Position numbers and translations under genes: made by a program. From contig NZ_CP024634.1 of assembly GCF_003711265.1 (NCBI RefSeq), positions 2,480,001 through 2,544,000 of the forward strand: 64,000 nt of DNA. The letters are read 5' to 3'. This stretch comes from Bathymodiolus thermophilus thioautotrophic gill symbiont (GTDB lineage Bacteria > Pseudomonadota > Gammaproteobacteria > PS1 > Pseudothioglobaceae). The notes under the pieces were generated by a model. The model searched no databases. It was not told the origin of the DNA and saw only the letters and a program-made list of their open reading frames with translations. Numbering within the stretch: the stretch's first letter is position 1; every line of letters begins with the position of its first letter. Below are positions 1 through 10,270 of the stretch, in pieces.

Positions 1-949
1 CAACATCAATGACCACATCAGGATTATATTTTTCAACATAAGTTAACGCATCACATAAAATCAAACGCCCTTCAGCATCGGTGTTAAGGATTTCAATGGT
101 TTGCCCTGACATACTTTTAACCACATCACCCGGCTTAGAGGCATTGTGTGCTGGCATATTTTCAACTGCTGGCACCACAACGGTTAAATTAACTTTGAGC
201 CCCATCTCAACCACTGCTCGCATGGTACCAAGTACAGATGCTGCACCGCACATATCATATTTCATTTCATCCATTGCCGTGCCGGGCTTTAGCGAAATAC
301 CACCACTGTCAAAGGTTACGCCTTTGCCCACTAACACAATCGGATTCGCATTGCCGTTGCCGTTGTAGCTCAAACTGATTAACTTAGGTGGCTCAATAGA
401 GCCCTTAGAAACTGACAAGAGCGACCCCATTCCCAATTTGCTCATCTCTGCTTCTTCTAAGATTTCACATGTCAAACCAAATGTTTTGGCCAAATCTTGT
501 GCTGTATTTGCCAAATAAGTTGGCGTGCAAATATTCGGGGGCAGATCGCCCAATGTGCGTGTTAACGCCATACCACTTACAATTGCTAACGCTTTATCAA
601 TATCGGCTTGCTTGCCATGCTCAAAGGTTACGCTTTGTAAAGTATGCTCTTCGGGTGCGTTTAAATCAATTTTTTGCACTTGATAATCATTATTTGCCAT
701 CGCTTGGGTAGCAATTTGCACAAAATCATCAACTTCAAGTGTGGGCACAAATAAAGCTGTTATGCCAAACTGATTAGCCGTTTTCGCTAAAGTTAGCGCC
801 AATTCTTTTACCGTTTTACCATTAGGTGTCTGACCCCCAAGCCCAATCGCCAATTTGTTAGTCCCCTCAAACACTATTTTGTTTAATTTAAGCGCTTCGT
901 CAAAGGCGACTTGCGTCCCTACAGTGGATTTATTAATTCTAAAGTTCAT
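1..949 (-). CDS. pepA: Leucyl aminopeptidase PepA, 3' part outside the window
   Basis: Cytosolic leucine aminopeptidase (peptidase family M17), which removes N-terminal residues from peptides using two metal ions. The reverse-strand reading begins [20 protein letters not shown] and runs open to the window edge. It contains the family metal-site blocks [16 protein letters not shown], the MKYDMCGAA region and [16 protein letters not shown], in which the Lys, Asp and Glu ligands are visible. About 316 residues are present; the family is near 490-500, so the C-terminal third is cut off by the window end. It is divergent from dsbC, with a 66-bp shared intergenic region. The start is the first in-frame ATG of the homologous N-terminal domain. 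Confidence 0.93.
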   Translation of the reverse strand, partial: MNFRINKSTVGTQVAFDEALKLNKIVFEGTNKLAIGLGGQTPNGKTVKELALTLAKTANQFGITALFVPTLEVDDFVQIATQAMANNDYQVQKIDLNAPEEHTLQSVTFEHGKQADIDKALAIVSGMALTRTLGDLPPNICTPTYLANTAQDLAKTFGLTCEILEEAEMSKLGMGSLLSVSKGSIEPPKLISLSYNGNGNANPIVLVGKGVTFDSGGISLKPGTAMDEMKYDMCGAASVLGTMRAVVEMGLKVNLTVVVPAVENMPAHNASKPGDVVKSMSGQTIEILNTDAEGRLILCDALTYVEKYNPDVVIDV

Positions 950-1015
950 TATTGTGCAACCGTTGCTATAAAATGCGTATAATTTTATCATCTTAATTAC
1001 TTCCATATAAAAACT

Positions 1016-1735
1016 ATGCTCAAGAAAATATTACTTTCCCTCGTTATCCTTAGTACTCAATCTATTGCTGGCAATAACGATATTATTAAAAACCTCTCGC
1101 CTCTCTTTGGAGTAATTGACAAGCAAGATATTATTAAAACACCTCTTGACGGCATATATGAAATAATTTTCAAAAATCCCATCAGTTCGCAATTCATTTC
1201 AGCTGATGGCAAGTACTTAATTAAAGGCGATATTATTAACCTAAAAACGCTTACTCCTTTAGATTCTAGCGCTCGTGTTAATGCACTCAAAAAAGACCTA
1301 CTTGACACTATTAGCGACAAAGACAAAATTATCTTTAAAGCCAAAGAGGAAAAATATGTCATTCATGTCTTTACCGATGTTGATTGCCCATTCTGTAAAA
1401 GACTACATCAACAAATGTCCAAGATGAACGCCTTAGGTATTACAGTAAAATATCTTGCCTCACCATTGGCATCGCTACACCCAACTGCACAAGGGAAAAT
1501 GGAAAAAATTTGGTGTGCAAAAGACAAAGCGAAAGCAATGAACGACTATAAAATCAAAAACATTGTTCCTGATGTTAAAAATTGTAGCAATCCAGTGGCA
1601 CAACAATTATCATTATCCCAACAATTGGGTGTGAATGGTACACCTGCTATTTTCCTCTCTGACGGTACACATATCCCAGGCTATATGCCAGCTGAAAAGC
1701 TGCTAAAAACCATTAAACAAAAACTTGGAAAATAA
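1016..1735 (+). CDS. dsbC: Thiol:disulfide isomerase DsbC
   Basis: Periplasmic disulfide isomerase that reshuffles wrong disulfides in exported proteins. The 239-residue product has a Sec signal peptide (residues 1-18, ending SIAG), an N-terminal dimerisation domain to about residue 85 and a thioredoxin-fold domain. The active site is CPFC in the context [11 protein letters not shown], and the cis-proline is in [10 protein letters not shown] second cysteine pair (IWCAKD and VKNCSNP) matches the structural disulfide of DsbC. Its end overlaps the rsmB start by 11 bp, so the two are probably co-transcribed. A sulfur oxidiser with several periplasmic cytochromes would be expected to use it, but this is inference. 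Confidence 0.9.
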   Translation: MLKKILLSLVILSTQSIAGNNDIIKNLSPLFGVIDKQDIIKTPLDGIYEIIFKNPISSQFISADGKYLIKGDIINLKTLTPLDSSARVNALKKDLLDTISDKDKIIFKAKEEKYVIHVFTDVDCPFCKRLHQQMSKMNALGITVKYLASPLASLHPTAQGKMEKIWCAKDKAKAMNDYKIKNIVPDVKNCSNPVAQQLSLSQQLGVNGTPAIFLSDGTHIPGYMPAEKLLKTIKQKLGK

Positions 1736-2948
1736 CACTCGAACTGTTGCCCTACAAGCGATTTACTCAGTTGTTTTAGAAAAAAAATCACTCTCTGCTT
1801 TTGTTTATCCAGAAGAAGTGAGTGCCTTAACAAAATCTTTGGTTTTTGGTACTATTCGTTTTTACCATCAGCTTAATGACATTGTTTCTGGATTGTTAAA
1901 ACATTCACTAAAAAAAGAAGATTTGGACATTCATTGTCTGATGTTGCTCGGTGCTTATCAAATACTGCATTCTAATGTAGCAGCCCATGCCAGCATTTTT
2001 GAAACCGTTAATGTGACCAATGAACTTGACAAACCTTGGGCAAAAAAATTAGTCAATGCCATTCTTAGGGAAATCGATCGACAAAAAAGTGTATTACAAA
2101 AACAAATACACTACTCACATCCAACTTGGCTGTTAAAGAAAATCAAACAATATTATCCTAACGATTTTGAGCAGATATTTCAGCAAAATAACACTCAAGC
2201 ACCCATGACACTTCGCATTCACCCTGATTTTCATAAACAAAGCTTACTTGCGGTTGCACCACAAGCTCAAATTTTAGACAAAGCAGTCAATGTTTATGCC
2301 ATTCAAGACTTTGACAAAGGCGCCTGCTTTGTGCAAGATGCATCAGCACAATTAGCTGCACCACTACTTGATCCAAAAAATGACGATTTAATCCTAGATG
2401 CCTGCTGTGCACCAGGTGGAAAAACCACTCATCTTAGCGAACTTGCACCGCAATCTAAAATTATCGCACTGGACAATAACCCTGATAGGCTTAAGCGTGT
2501 ACAAGAAAATATTGACCGATTTAAGATTAAGAATATCACACTTCTTCAAGGCAAAGCACAAAATCAAGACTGGTGGGATGGCAAGTTATTCGACAAAATC
2601 TTACTTGATGCACCCTGTTCAGCCACTGGTGTTATTCGTCGTCATCCCGATATTAAACTCTTACGAAAGCCTAAAGATATTAGCGCCTTAGTAGATTTAC
2701 AAAAAAACATTCTAAACAATCTATGGATGCTACTTAAACCAGGTGGAACGCTATTGTATGCCACTTGTTCCATTCTAAAAAACGAAAATGAAACTCAAAT
2801 TGCGCAGTTTTTACAAACCCATGATGAGGCAATAGAAGAAGAAATCACCCTTGACTGGGGCTATAAAGCCACTCATGGCAAGCAACAAATCCCCTGCTAT
2901 GAATTTGATGGTTTTTATTATGCTAAATTAAAAAAAATTAATCATTAA
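1725..2948 (+). CDS. rsmB: 16S rRNA m5C967 methyltransferase RsmB
   Basis: SAM-dependent cytosine-5 methyltransferase acting on 16S rRNA C967. The N-terminal NusB-like RNA-binding domain covers about residues 5-130. The Rossmann methyltransferase domain follows, with LDACCAPGGKTTHL (SAM-binding loop), the catalytic Cys in LDAPCSATGVIRRHPD, and the second motif-VI Cys in LLYATCSIL. Length 407 is slightly under the usual 430. The start is a TTG inside the dsbC 3' end, giving an 11-bp overlap; this is the only start that keeps the full NusB-like domain. A hairpin terminator lies 320 bp downstream, after mobile-element debris. Confidence 0.93.
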   Translation: MENNTRTVALQAIYSVVLEKKSLSAFVYPEEVSALTKSLVFGTIRFYHQLNDIVSGLLKHSLKKEDLDIHCLMLLGAYQILHSNVAAHASIFETVNVTNELDKPWAKKLVNAILREIDRQKSVLQKQIHYSHPTWLLKKIKQYYPNDFEQIFQQNNTQAPMTLRIHPDFHKQSLLAVAPQAQILDKAVNVYAIQDFDKGACFVQDASAQLAAPLLDPKNDDLILDACCAPGGKTTHLSELAPQSKIIALDNNPDRLKRVQENIDRFKIKNITLLQGKAQNQDWWDGKLFDKILLDAPCSATGVIRRHPDIKLLRKPKDISALVDLQKNILNNLWMLLKPGGTLLYATCSILKNENETQIAQFLQTHDEAIEEEITLDWGYKATHGKQQIPCYEFDGFYYAKLKKINH

Positions 2949-3319
2949 GTGTCATTCCTTTTATAGGGTTTTACCATTTTCGAAAATAAAATGAATAATA
3001 TGAGAGCTTTGCATAAATATGAATGATTAGCAAAATTCAATTTTTTTCCCACTTGGTAATTTTCTTAAACCTTGCCCTAGTAGAGCTAAGGCTGGGTTTA
3101 AAAAATTACCGAGTCGGTGAAAAGTGGATTCTTGATGATTATTTATACAAAGGTCTCAATATAATACTTGGGATGAGGGCAAGTGCCAGATTGTTTGGTT
3201 TATTTTTGAAAATAGTGTTCTTTGTTTGACAAATAACAAAAAACAAAGAGCCTTGGAGTTGGACAACAAAATAGGCGCTTAAAGCGCCTATTTTTTTTAT
3301 TGAGTCAACGAACTAAATA
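2949..3319. repeat. Intergenic stretch: element A copy nested in element B remnants
   Basis: No gene is seen here. Positions 3002-3157 are a copy of the roughly 155-bp inverted-repeat element A, with ends GAGAGCTTTGCATAAATAT and, at the other end, ATTTATACAAAGGTCTC. The flanks 2968-3001 and 3158-3222 match the two ends of element B as seen intact at 56205-56363, so A appears to have inserted into B. The open frames across this block are repeat sequence, not genes. A terminator hairpin follows at 3271. Confidence 0.7.
3271..3298 (+). terminator. Rho-independent terminator after rsmB
   Basis: A perfect hairpin ATAGGCGCTT/AAAGCGCCTAT is followed by eight T on the plus strand. It would end plus-strand transcription from dsbC-rsmB. 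It faces the end of lon, which has only a short T run on its own strand here. Confidence 0.8.
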
Positions 3320-5656
3320 TTACTTTTCTAAAGCAATATCCAACACTTCATCAATCCACTTAACTTTAATTACCTTAAGTTTGCCTTTAATTTTTTCAGG
3401 CACTTCAGAAAGTTCTCGTTCGTTATCATTCGGGATAATAACCGTTTTAATGCCACCACGAAGCGCAGCAAGCATTTTTTCCTTCAATCCGCCAATGGGT
3501 GTAATTTCTCCACGAAGAGTAATTTCTCCAGTCATAGCAACATCAGCTTTAACTTTACGACCCGTTAATACTGATACCAAGGCTGTGCACATTGCTGCCC
3601 CTGCACTGGGGCCATCTTTTGGCGTGGCACCGTCAGGCACATGGATGTGAATATCCAACTTTTCCTGAAAGTCATTGGCAATTTTGAGTTCTTTGGCACG
3701 AGTGCGGGTAACGCTCATTGCTGCTTGGATGGATTCTTTCATCACATCACCGAGTTGGCCTGTGTAATTAAGTTTGCCTTTGCCTTTATAAATAGCAGCT
3801 TCAATGGTGAGTAAATCGCCACCCACTGATGTCCATGCCAAACCTGTTACTTCACCAACTTGGTTGTTCTCTTCTGCTAAACCAAAACGATGTTTATGTA
3901 CGCCAAGATATTTTTCCAATGTTTTGTCGCTAATAATGGCTTTGGTTTTGCGTTTTTTCAATACTACCTCTTTGACCACCTTTCGACAGATAGTACCAAG
4001 GGTTCTGCTTAAATTACGCACGCCTGCTTCACGGGTATAATAACGAACAATATCAAGAATAGCAGAATCTTCAAAGGCAATTTCATCAGTGCTAATGCCG
4101 TTATTTTTCATTGATTTTTTAATTAAATGACGCTTGGCAATCTGCACTTTTTCATCTTCGGTATAACCAGACAGTTCGATAATTTCCATCCTATCTAATA
4201 GCGGTTGTGGCAAATCTAATGAATTGGCCGTTGCCACAAACATCACTTGAGACAAATCATAATCCACCTCTATGTAGTGATCGCTAAAAGTGTGATTTTG
4301 CTCCGGGTCTAACACTTCTAACATTGCACTAGAAGGGTCGCCTCGATAATCTGATGCCATTTTGTCAATTTCATCAAGCAAAAATAGTGGATTTTTTACT
4401 TTTACTTTTTGCATTTTTTGAATAATAGAGCCCGGCATTGCACCAATATAAGTGCGCCTGTGTCCACGAATTTCCGCTTCATCCCTAACGCCACCAAGTG
4501 CCATACGCACATATTTACGATTGACTGCTTTGGCAATTGACTCACCAAGAGAGGTTTTACCAACACCTGGAGGGCCTACTAAGCATAGAATATTTGCTTT
4601 ATTGTGGGTAACACGCGTTTGCACTGCAAGATGTTCTAGAATGCGCTCTTTAACTTTATCTAAGCCATAGTGGTCGTCATCTAAAATCTTTTGTGCTTTG
4701 GCTAAATTTTTATTGATGTGTGTTTGTTTTTTCCACGGCATATCACAAAGATTTTCAATATAAGTGCGAATGATTGAGGCATCGGATGAGTGCGATGACA
4801 TTCGTGAGAGTTTTTTCAGCTCCCCTTCTGCCTGCTTTTTGGCGTCTTTTGGCATCTTGGCTTTATTGATTTTTTCCTGCAAGTCTTCAATTTCATTTTC
4901 ATCTTCTGCTTGCCCCAATTCTTTTTGAATGGATTTCATTTGCTCATTCAAATAATAATCACGCTGATTGGATTCCATTTGTTTGCGCACACGAGACTGG
5001 ATTTTTTTCTCAGTGCCTAAGACATCAATCTCACCCTGAATGGCTGATAAAATTTTATCCAATCGAGTTTGTGTATCACTACTACTCAAAAGTTCTTGCT
5101 TCTCGGCAGTTTTAAGGGTCAAATTAGCAATAATAATATCGCTAAAACGCTCAACATCGCTCACATCTTTGAGCATATTAAGCACTTCTTCTGGGATTTT
5201 CTTATTAAGTTTAATGTAGGATTCAAAGTTTTCTAATGCTAAACGCATCATCGCCTCAACTTCAACATTTTCACCGATCTTGAGCGTGAGTTCACTCACT
5301 TTAACTTCAGTATAGCCGTCAGCTTCAATAAATTCTTCAATCTCAGCACGCTTAACACCTTCAACCAATACCTTGATGGTGCCATCAGGCAACTTCAACA
5401 TTTGTAAAATAGTTGCTAAAGTGCCAACTGTGTGTAAATCTTGATTTTTCGGTTCTTCGGTTTTCTCGTCTTTTTGTGCCACTAAAAAGATATATTTATT
5501 GGTACCCATTGCTTGAGTAATAGCATTAACAGAACTTTCTCTACCAATAAAAAGTGGCATTACCGTATGCGGAAAAACCACCACATCCCGTAATGGTAAT
5601 AGTGGCACTAACTCCTGATTCAAATTTATTGCACTTACTGTGTCTTCTGTTCCCAT
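3320..5656 (-). CDS. lon: ATP-dependent protease Lon
   Basis: Cytosolic AAA+ serine protease for misfolded and regulatory proteins. It has an N-terminal LON substrate domain (about residues 12-200), a coiled-coil region, an ATPase domain with Walker A GPPGVGKTS and Walker B FLLDEIDKM, and a C-terminal protease domain with the Ser in PKDGPSAGAAM and the Lys in GGLKEKMLAA. Length 778 is normal (E. coli 784). The start overlaps the end of hflX by 22 bp, so it is the last gene of the tig-clpP-clpX-hflX-lon run. No HAIR-type heat-shock operator or sigma32 promoter could be assigned upstream. Confidence 0.97.
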   Translation of the reverse strand: MGTEDTVSAINLNQELVPLLPLRDVVVFPHTVMPLFIGRESSVNAITQAMGTNKYIFLVAQKDEKTEEPKNQDLHTVGTLATILQMLKLPDGTIKVLVEGVKRAEIEEFIEADGYTEVKVSELTLKIGENVEVEAMMRLALENFESYIKLNKKIPEEVLNMLKDVSDVERFSDIIIANLTLKTAEKQELLSSSDTQTRLDKILSAIQGEIDVLGTEKKIQSRVRKQMESNQRDYYLNEQMKSIQKELGQAEDENEIEDLQEKINKAKMPKDAKKQAEGELKKLSRMSSHSSDASIIRTYIENLCDMPWKKQTHINKNLAKAQKILDDDHYGLDKVKERILEHLAVQTRVTHNKANILCLVGPPGVGKTSLGESIAKAVNRKYVRMALGGVRDEAEIRGHRRTYIGAMPGSIIQKMQKVKVKNPLFLLDEIDKMASDYRGDPSSAMLEVLDPEQNHTFSDHYIEVDYDLSQVMFVATANSLDLPQPLLDRMEIIELSGYTEDEKVQIAKRHLIKKSMKNNGISTDEIAFEDSAILDIVRYYTREAGVRNLSRTLGTICRKVVKEVVLKKRKTKAIISDKTLEKYLGVHKHRFGLAEENNQVGEVTGLAWTSVGGDLLTIEAAIYKGKGKLNYTGQLGDVMKESIQAAMSVTRTRAKELKIANDFQEKLDIHIHVPDGATPKDGPSAGAAMCTALVSVLTGRKVKADVAMTGEITLRGEITPIGGLKEKMLAALRGGIKTVIIPNDNERELSEVPEKIKGKLKVIKVKWIDEVLDIALEK

Positions 5657-6945
5657 AATAGCGTTACGCCTTTTAAACTTAGTAATTTAGATAGATAGTG
5701 ATGAGTTACATTAATTTCAAGTACCCATTGCCCAAAATCATCCACTTTTTCATTATGGATATAGCCAATATTGTGAATTTCACTGCGAATATAGGCACTT
5801 TTTACATCAATTTGTATTTTAGCACGCGTCATCATACCACTCAATTGTTCAGCTAATGCTTGATAAAGAAACTCAATGCCATCACCTGTATGCGCAGAAA
5901 TCCACACACGGAAAATTCTACCATTTTCATCTCTATCCAATCTGGGTTCAAAATTGTCCAAACAATCAATTTTATTCATCACCAAAATACTCGGGACTTT
6001 GTCGGCCTCAATGTCAAAAATAATGGCCTGTACTTGCTCGATTTTCTCCAGCTTATATTCGTCAGCGGCATCAACTATATGCAATAACACATTTGCCTGT
6101 CGGGTTTCTTCTAAGGTTGACTTAAAGGCTGCCACTAAATCGTGTGGTAAGTTTTGAATAAAGCCAACTGTATCAGCAATTACCGCTTCACCAGATGCAG
6201 GTAATATCACTCGTCTAATAGTGGAATCCAAAGTGGCAAACAATTGATCGTTAGCGAACACTTCTGCCTTGGTTATGTAATTAAACAGCGTGGATTTTCC
6301 AGCATTGGTGTAACCTGCTAAGGCAATCATTGGCAATGCATTTTTAAGGCGTGATTTTCTACCTAGGTCACGCTGTTTATGTACTTTTTCTAAGCGCTTG
6401 CTAATGTTTTTAATGCGAACGGCAATCAATCTTTTATCTGTTTCAAGTTGTGTTTCACCTGGACCCCGAAGACCAATGCCACCTTTTTGTCGTTCTAAGT
6501 GTGTCCAGCCACGCACCAATCGTGTCGATAGATGCCTCAATTGTGCTAATTCTACTTGTAATTTACCTTCAAATGAACTTGCTCTAAGGGAGAAAATATC
6601 CAAAATTAAACCTGTTCGGTCCATCACTTGACACTCAAGGTCTTTTTCTAAATTGCGTTCTTGCGATGGCGACAGTTCAGAAGAGAAAATAACCAAATCT
6701 AACTCCAGTTCTTTCACCAATGCCGCCAGTTCTTCTACTTTACCTGAGCCAATAAAATGTTTGGCTTTGGCATTATTGCGAGCGACCTTTAAGTCTCTAA
6801 TAACATTCAGTCCAGAAGATTTTGCCAATTCTAAAAATTCATCCCTGCCATTGTGAATGTGTCGATTGGTAGGAAGTTCTACATAGACCAGCAGCGTTCG
6901 TTCGCCTTGACCAACTGCTTCTTTTTGTTTATCAAATAATTCCAA
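5635..6945 (-). CDS. hflX: Ribosome-associated GTPase HflX
   Basis: GTPase that splits or rescues stalled ribosomes. The N-terminal HflX domain carries the glycine-rich segment KAKHFIGSGKVEEL and the arginine-rich GGIGLRGPGETQLETDKRL. The G domain carries G1 AGYTNAGKST, G3 DTVGFI and G4 NKID. Length 436 is normal. It sits between clpX and lon, where most gammaproteobacteria have clpX directly followed by lon; hflX is more often beside hfq. The overlap with lon suggests translational coupling. The start begins with an acidic segment and no alternative is better placed. Confidence 0.94.
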   Translation of the reverse strand: MELFDKQKEAVGQGERTLLVYVELPTNRHIHNGRDEFLELAKSSGLNVIRDLKVARNNAKAKHFIGSGKVEELAALVKELELDLVIFSSELSPSQERNLEKDLECQVMDRTGLILDIFSLRASSFEGKLQVELAQLRHLSTRLVRGWTHLERQKGGIGLRGPGETQLETDKRLIAVRIKNISKRLEKVHKQRDLGRKSRLKNALPMIALAGYTNAGKSTLFNYITKAEVFANDQLFATLDSTIRRVILPASGEAVIADTVGFIQNLPHDLVAAFKSTLEETRQANVLLHIVDAADEYKLEKIEQVQAIIFDIEADKVPSILVMNKIDCLDNFEPRLDRDENGRIFRVWISAHTGDGIEFLYQALAEQLSGMMTRAKIQIDVKSAYIRSEIHNIGYIHNEKVDDFGQWVLEINVTHHYLSKLLSLKGVTLLWEQKTQ

Positions 6946-6966
6946 AGTTTACTCGGTGTTAAGTGC

Positions 6967-8250
6967 TTATGATGCTTTTTTAGGTTTATCGATTTTGGTA
7001 ATGGCTTTGGGTTTTTTAGCCGACTTATACATCATTAGTGGTGATTTTTTCTTTTCAACCACAGTTTTATCAATAATAATTTCTTTGACATCGCTGAGTG
7101 ATGGTAATTCAAACATGGTATCGAGCAGCATATCTTCCAGAATAGAACGCAATCCTCTGGCGCCTGTTTTACGCTTAATGGCTAATTTAGCAATTGCCAA
7201 TAAGGCTGATTTTTTAAAAGTTAATTTAACATTTTCCATGGAAAATACTTCTTGGAATTGCTTAACCACTGAATTCTTAGGCTTGGTTAGAATTTCCATT
7301 AACGCCCCTTCATCCAATTCGGTGAGTGCCGTTTGCACTGGCAAACGACCCACCAATTCTGGAATTAAACCATACTTAATTAAATCTTCTGGCTCAATCA
7401 AACCGAACAAATCAGTCAGCGTTTTTTCTGCTTTTAGGTCTTTTACATCCGCAGAAAAACCAATGCCTGTGGCTTTTTCAACACGCCTACCAATCACTTT
7501 ATCTAAGCCATCAAACGCACCACCACAAATGAATAAAATCTTTGAAGTATCCACATCAATAGTTTCTTGATTTGGATGCTTGCGTCCGCCTTGTGGTGGC
7601 ACTGATGCGATAGTACCTTCAATCAGTTTTAACATGGCTTGTTGCACGCCTTCACCTGATACATCACGGGTAATAGAGGGTGAATCTGAGCGACGGGAAA
7701 TCTTATCAATTTCATCAATAAAAATAATACCTCGCTCTGCACGCTCTGCATCAAAATCACATTTTGACAACAAACTCTTAATCACATTTTCAACATCATC
7801 ACCCACATAACCTGCTTCGGTTAAAGTTGTTGCATCTGCAACGGTAAATGGCACATCCAAAAGTCGTGCTAAAGTTTGGGCCAATAATGTTTTGCCTGAA
7901 CCTGTAGGGCCAATCATTAGAATATTAGATTTATCTAGCTCAACATCGTTAGAAATATACCCATTTTTTAAGCGCTTGTAGTGGTTATAAACAGCAACTG
8001 ATAAAACTTTTTTTGCATGCTCTTGACCAATCACATATTCGTTTAAAAAATCACGCAATTGTTTAGGCGTATAGTTCCAATCTTGATGATTGTCAATGAC
8101 TTCTTGCAAAACTTGCTCTTCAAGTAAAGTATGGCAAGATTCAATACATTCGTTACAAATATAAACCTCTGGGCCAGCAATTAAGCGATCCACCTCGGAT
8201 TTAGCTTTTCCACAAAACGAACAATTCAATTCTTCAATATTCTCTGCCAT
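6967..8250 (-). CDS. clpX: ClpX, ATPase subunit of the ClpXP protease
   Basis: AAA+ unfoldase that feeds substrates to ClpP. It has an N-terminal zinc-binding domain with four Cys (CSFCGK and CNECIESC), Walker [13 protein letters not shown], Walker [11 protein letters not shown], and the IGF-like ClpP-binding loop as IGF in [10 protein letters not shown]. Length 427 agrees with E. coli 424. It is 20 bp downstream of clpP and 21 bp upstream of hflX, on the same strand. Confidence 0.97.
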   Translation of the reverse strand: MAENIEELNCSFCGKAKSEVDRLIAGPEVYICNECIESCHTLLEEQVLQEVIDNHQDWNYTPKQLRDFLNEYVIGQEHAKKVLSVAVYNHYKRLKNGYISNDVELDKSNILMIGPTGSGKTLLAQTLARLLDVPFTVADATTLTEAGYVGDDVENVIKSLLSKCDFDAERAERGIIFIDEIDKISRRSDSPSITRDVSGEGVQQAMLKLIEGTIASVPPQGGRKHPNQETIDVDTSKILFICGGAFDGLDKVIGRRVEKATGIGFSADVKDLKAEKTLTDLFGLIEPEDLIKYGLIPELVGRLPVQTALTELDEGALMEILTKPKNSVVKQFQEVFSMENVKLTFKKSALLAIAKLAIKRKTGARGLRSILEDMLLDTMFELPSLSDVKEIIIDKTVVEKKKSPLMMYKSAKKPKAITKIDKPKKAS

Positions 8251-8270
8251 AATTGCGCCCCCTATTTTGA

Positions 8271-8867
8271 TTAACGCTGAGTTAAAACTTTGTCAATTAA
8301 GCCATATTTGGCTGATTCAGCCGCTGACATAAAATTGTCTCTATCGGTGTCATTTTGAATTGCTTTGATAGATTGACCCGTGTGAGTTTTTAAGATGTTG
8401 TTGAGTTTTTCTCTAACTTTAAGAATTTCTTGCGCATGGATATCTATGTCACTGGCTTGGCCAGAAAAGCCACCCAATGGCTGGTGAATCATCATTCTTG
8501 CATTTGGCAAGGCAAAGCGTTTGTCTTTGGCGCCAGCGGTTAATAACAAAGCGCCCATACTTGCTGCTTGACCGATACAAAGTGTTGAAACATCAGGCTT
8601 AATGAATTGCATGGTGTCATAAATAGCCAAACCTGCAGAAACCGAACCCCCTGGCGAATTGATATATAAATGAATGTCTTTCTCAGGGTTTTCAGATTCT
8701 AAAAATAGCATTTGCGCAACAATGACATTCGCCATATAGTCCTCAACTGGGCCAACCATAAAAATAACGCGTTCTTTTAAAAGACGCGAATAAATATCAT
8801 AGGCACGCTCACCACGGGCAGATTGCTCTACCACCATTGGAATTTGATTTAGATTCTGAATTGTCAT
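8271..8867 (-). CDS. clpP: ClpP, proteolytic subunit of Clp protease
   Basis: Self-compartmentalised serine protease. The catalytic Ser is in [13 protein letters not shown], the His in [11 protein letters not shown] and the Asp in the [10 protein letters not shown] region. Length 198 is typical. Its start codon overlaps the stop of tig by one base, showing tight coupling with the trigger factor gene, as in many bacteria. Confidence 0.97.
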   Translation of the reverse strand: MTIQNLNQIPMVVEQSARGERAYDIYSRLLKERVIFMVGPVEDYMANVIVAQMLFLESENPEKDIHLYINSPGGSVSAGLAIYDTMQFIKPDVSTLCIGQAASMGALLLTAGAKDKRFALPNARMMIHQPLGGFSGQASDIDIHAQEILKVREKLNNILKTHTGQSIKAIQNDTDRDNFMSAAESAKYGLIDKVLTQR

Positions 8868-10165
8868 TATGCTTGTGCTTGGGTTGCTTCTTCAAAAGTT
8901 ACTTTTTTAATCGTTACCTTGGCATCTTTTAAGATTAAATCTTGTACCATTTTCTCTACAACCATCAACTCAATGGAGGTCATTCTAGAGGGGTCTGCCT
9001 TGTAGTAATCTAACATTTGTTGGGCATTTTCACCGTAAGATTTTGCCATTTCTGCTAATTTAGCATCTAATTGCTCTTTAGTGGCTTCAATCTTATTGTC
9101 GGTTGCAATTTGGTTAATCAACAAACCTAACTTAACGCGTCGCTCTGCTTCAGGATTAAAAGTAGATGCTGGCATATCACCTTTAGCAGGTATACCTTGC
9201 TGCTGTAAACGCTGTTGCATTTCTTGCAATAAACTTTTTGCTTCTTGATTAATGCTGGCTTGTGGCACATCAAAACTATTGGCTTCCAACAACACGCCAA
9301 ATAAAGCATCTTTGTTTTGATTGCCCAAACGATTAGTCACTTCAACGCTCATTTGCTTTTTCATACTTGCTTTTAAAGCATCCATATCTTTTTCACCAAA
9401 TTTTGCCGCAAACTTGTCATCTAATTCTGGTACTGTAGGCTCAGCAACTTCTTTCATCTCTACTTCAAAAACCACAGCTTTGCCTGCTAATTGTGGTGCA
9501 TGATATTCTTTTGGAAAGGTTAAATCTAGCGTGGTAGAGTCACCAGAAGTAATTCCTTTAAGTCCTTCTTCAAAACCTTTAATCATTGACCCTTTGCCCA
9601 ACACCATTTTAAAATCACTGGCAACGCCACCTTCAAAAACTTTACCGTCAATCATACCTTTGAAGTCAATTGTTACTTGGTCGCCTTTTTTAGATTTACG
9701 CTTAACTGCCTTGTATTCCATGGCTTGCTCGGTCAAGCCTTTTAAAGTTTTGTCCTCGTCAGCTTGAGTAATTGTTACTTCCGACTGTTCTACTTGTAAC
9801 TTGGAAAAATCAGCAACCTTAATTTCTGGATAAACCTCAAATGTGACTGTGTAAGTAAAAGTTTTCTCTCCTTCTGCATCAATTTCAGTAATGTCTGGTC
9901 GTGAAGCGGGCGTTACCTTTACCTCTGTCAATGCATCAAATAAAGTGTCATTGACGATTTCATTAACCGCATCTGAACTGGCACGGGCGCCAAATTGTTT
10001 ACGCATAATGGCAATAGGTACTTTGCCTTTTCTAAAGCCATCAATGTTGACTTGTGATGCCATTTTTTGCAAAACTTGATCTGTTTTTTTCTTAAACGCA
10101 TCAATTGGTAATTCAACAGTGAATGATCTTTTTAGTCCGTCTAGTGTTTTTAATGAAGTTTTCAT
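8867..10165 (-). CDS. tig: Trigger factor, ribosome-bound chaperone
   Basis: Peptidyl-prolyl isomerase and chaperone at the ribosome exit tunnel. The N-terminal ribosome-binding domain contains the signature GFRKGKVP (residues about 42-49). A PPIase domain with [22 protein letters not shown] follows, then the helical C-terminal arms. Length 432 matches E. coli. It heads the clpP-clpX-hflX-lon run. Its Shine-Dalgarno is weak (GGAT, far upstream). A terminator separates it from the upstream cytochrome gene, so the promoter should lie within 10166-10226. Confidence 0.96.
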   Translation of the reverse strand: MKTSLKTLDGLKRSFTVELPIDAFKKKTDQVLQKMASQVNIDGFRKGKVPIAIMRKQFGARASSDAVNEIVNDTLFDALTEVKVTPASRPDITEIDAEGEKTFTYTVTFEVYPEIKVADFSKLQVEQSEVTITQADEDKTLKGLTEQAMEYKAVKRKSKKGDQVTIDFKGMIDGKVFEGGVASDFKMVLGKGSMIKGFEEGLKGITSGDSTTLDLTFPKEYHAPQLAGKAVVFEVEMKEVAEPTVPELDDKFAAKFGEKDMDALKASMKKQMSVEVTNRLGNQNKDALFGVLLEANSFDVPQASINQEAKSLLQEMQQRLQQQGIPAKGDMPASTFNPEAERRVKLGLLINQIATDNKIEATKEQLDAKLAEMAKSYGENAQQMLDYYKADPSRMTSIELMVVEKMVQDLILKDAKVTIKKVTFEEATQAQA

Positions 10166-10226
10166 TTTATTATAAATCCAATTTTTTTCTTAATAAAGGG
10201 TCTATTATACCCGAATTGCAAGTAAC

Positions 10227-10253
10227 AAAAAAGGCGACAAGACTGCCTTTTTT
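10227..10253 (-). terminator. Terminator after the diheme cytochrome
   Basis: AAAAAAGGC and GCCTTTTTT flank a short loop, so both strands end in a T run. It lies between the cytochrome c4-type gene and tig. It would mainly stop the cytochrome transcript. Confidence 0.65.
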
Positions 10254-10270
10254 AAACATTTGAGAATAAT

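Noticed and set aside
69-711. Plus-strand open frames over pepA and similar frames opposite lon, clpX, tig, fusA, tuf and the ribosomal genes
   Set aside because: They are antisense shadows of clearly conserved genes, without ribosome sites or recognisable products.
3023-3229. Open frame of 68 codons, with similar frames at 57175-57402 and 56285-56557
   Set aside because: These frames run through elements A and B. The recurring peptide pattern (GLKNYQVGEKW) is the translated repeat, without ribosome sites.
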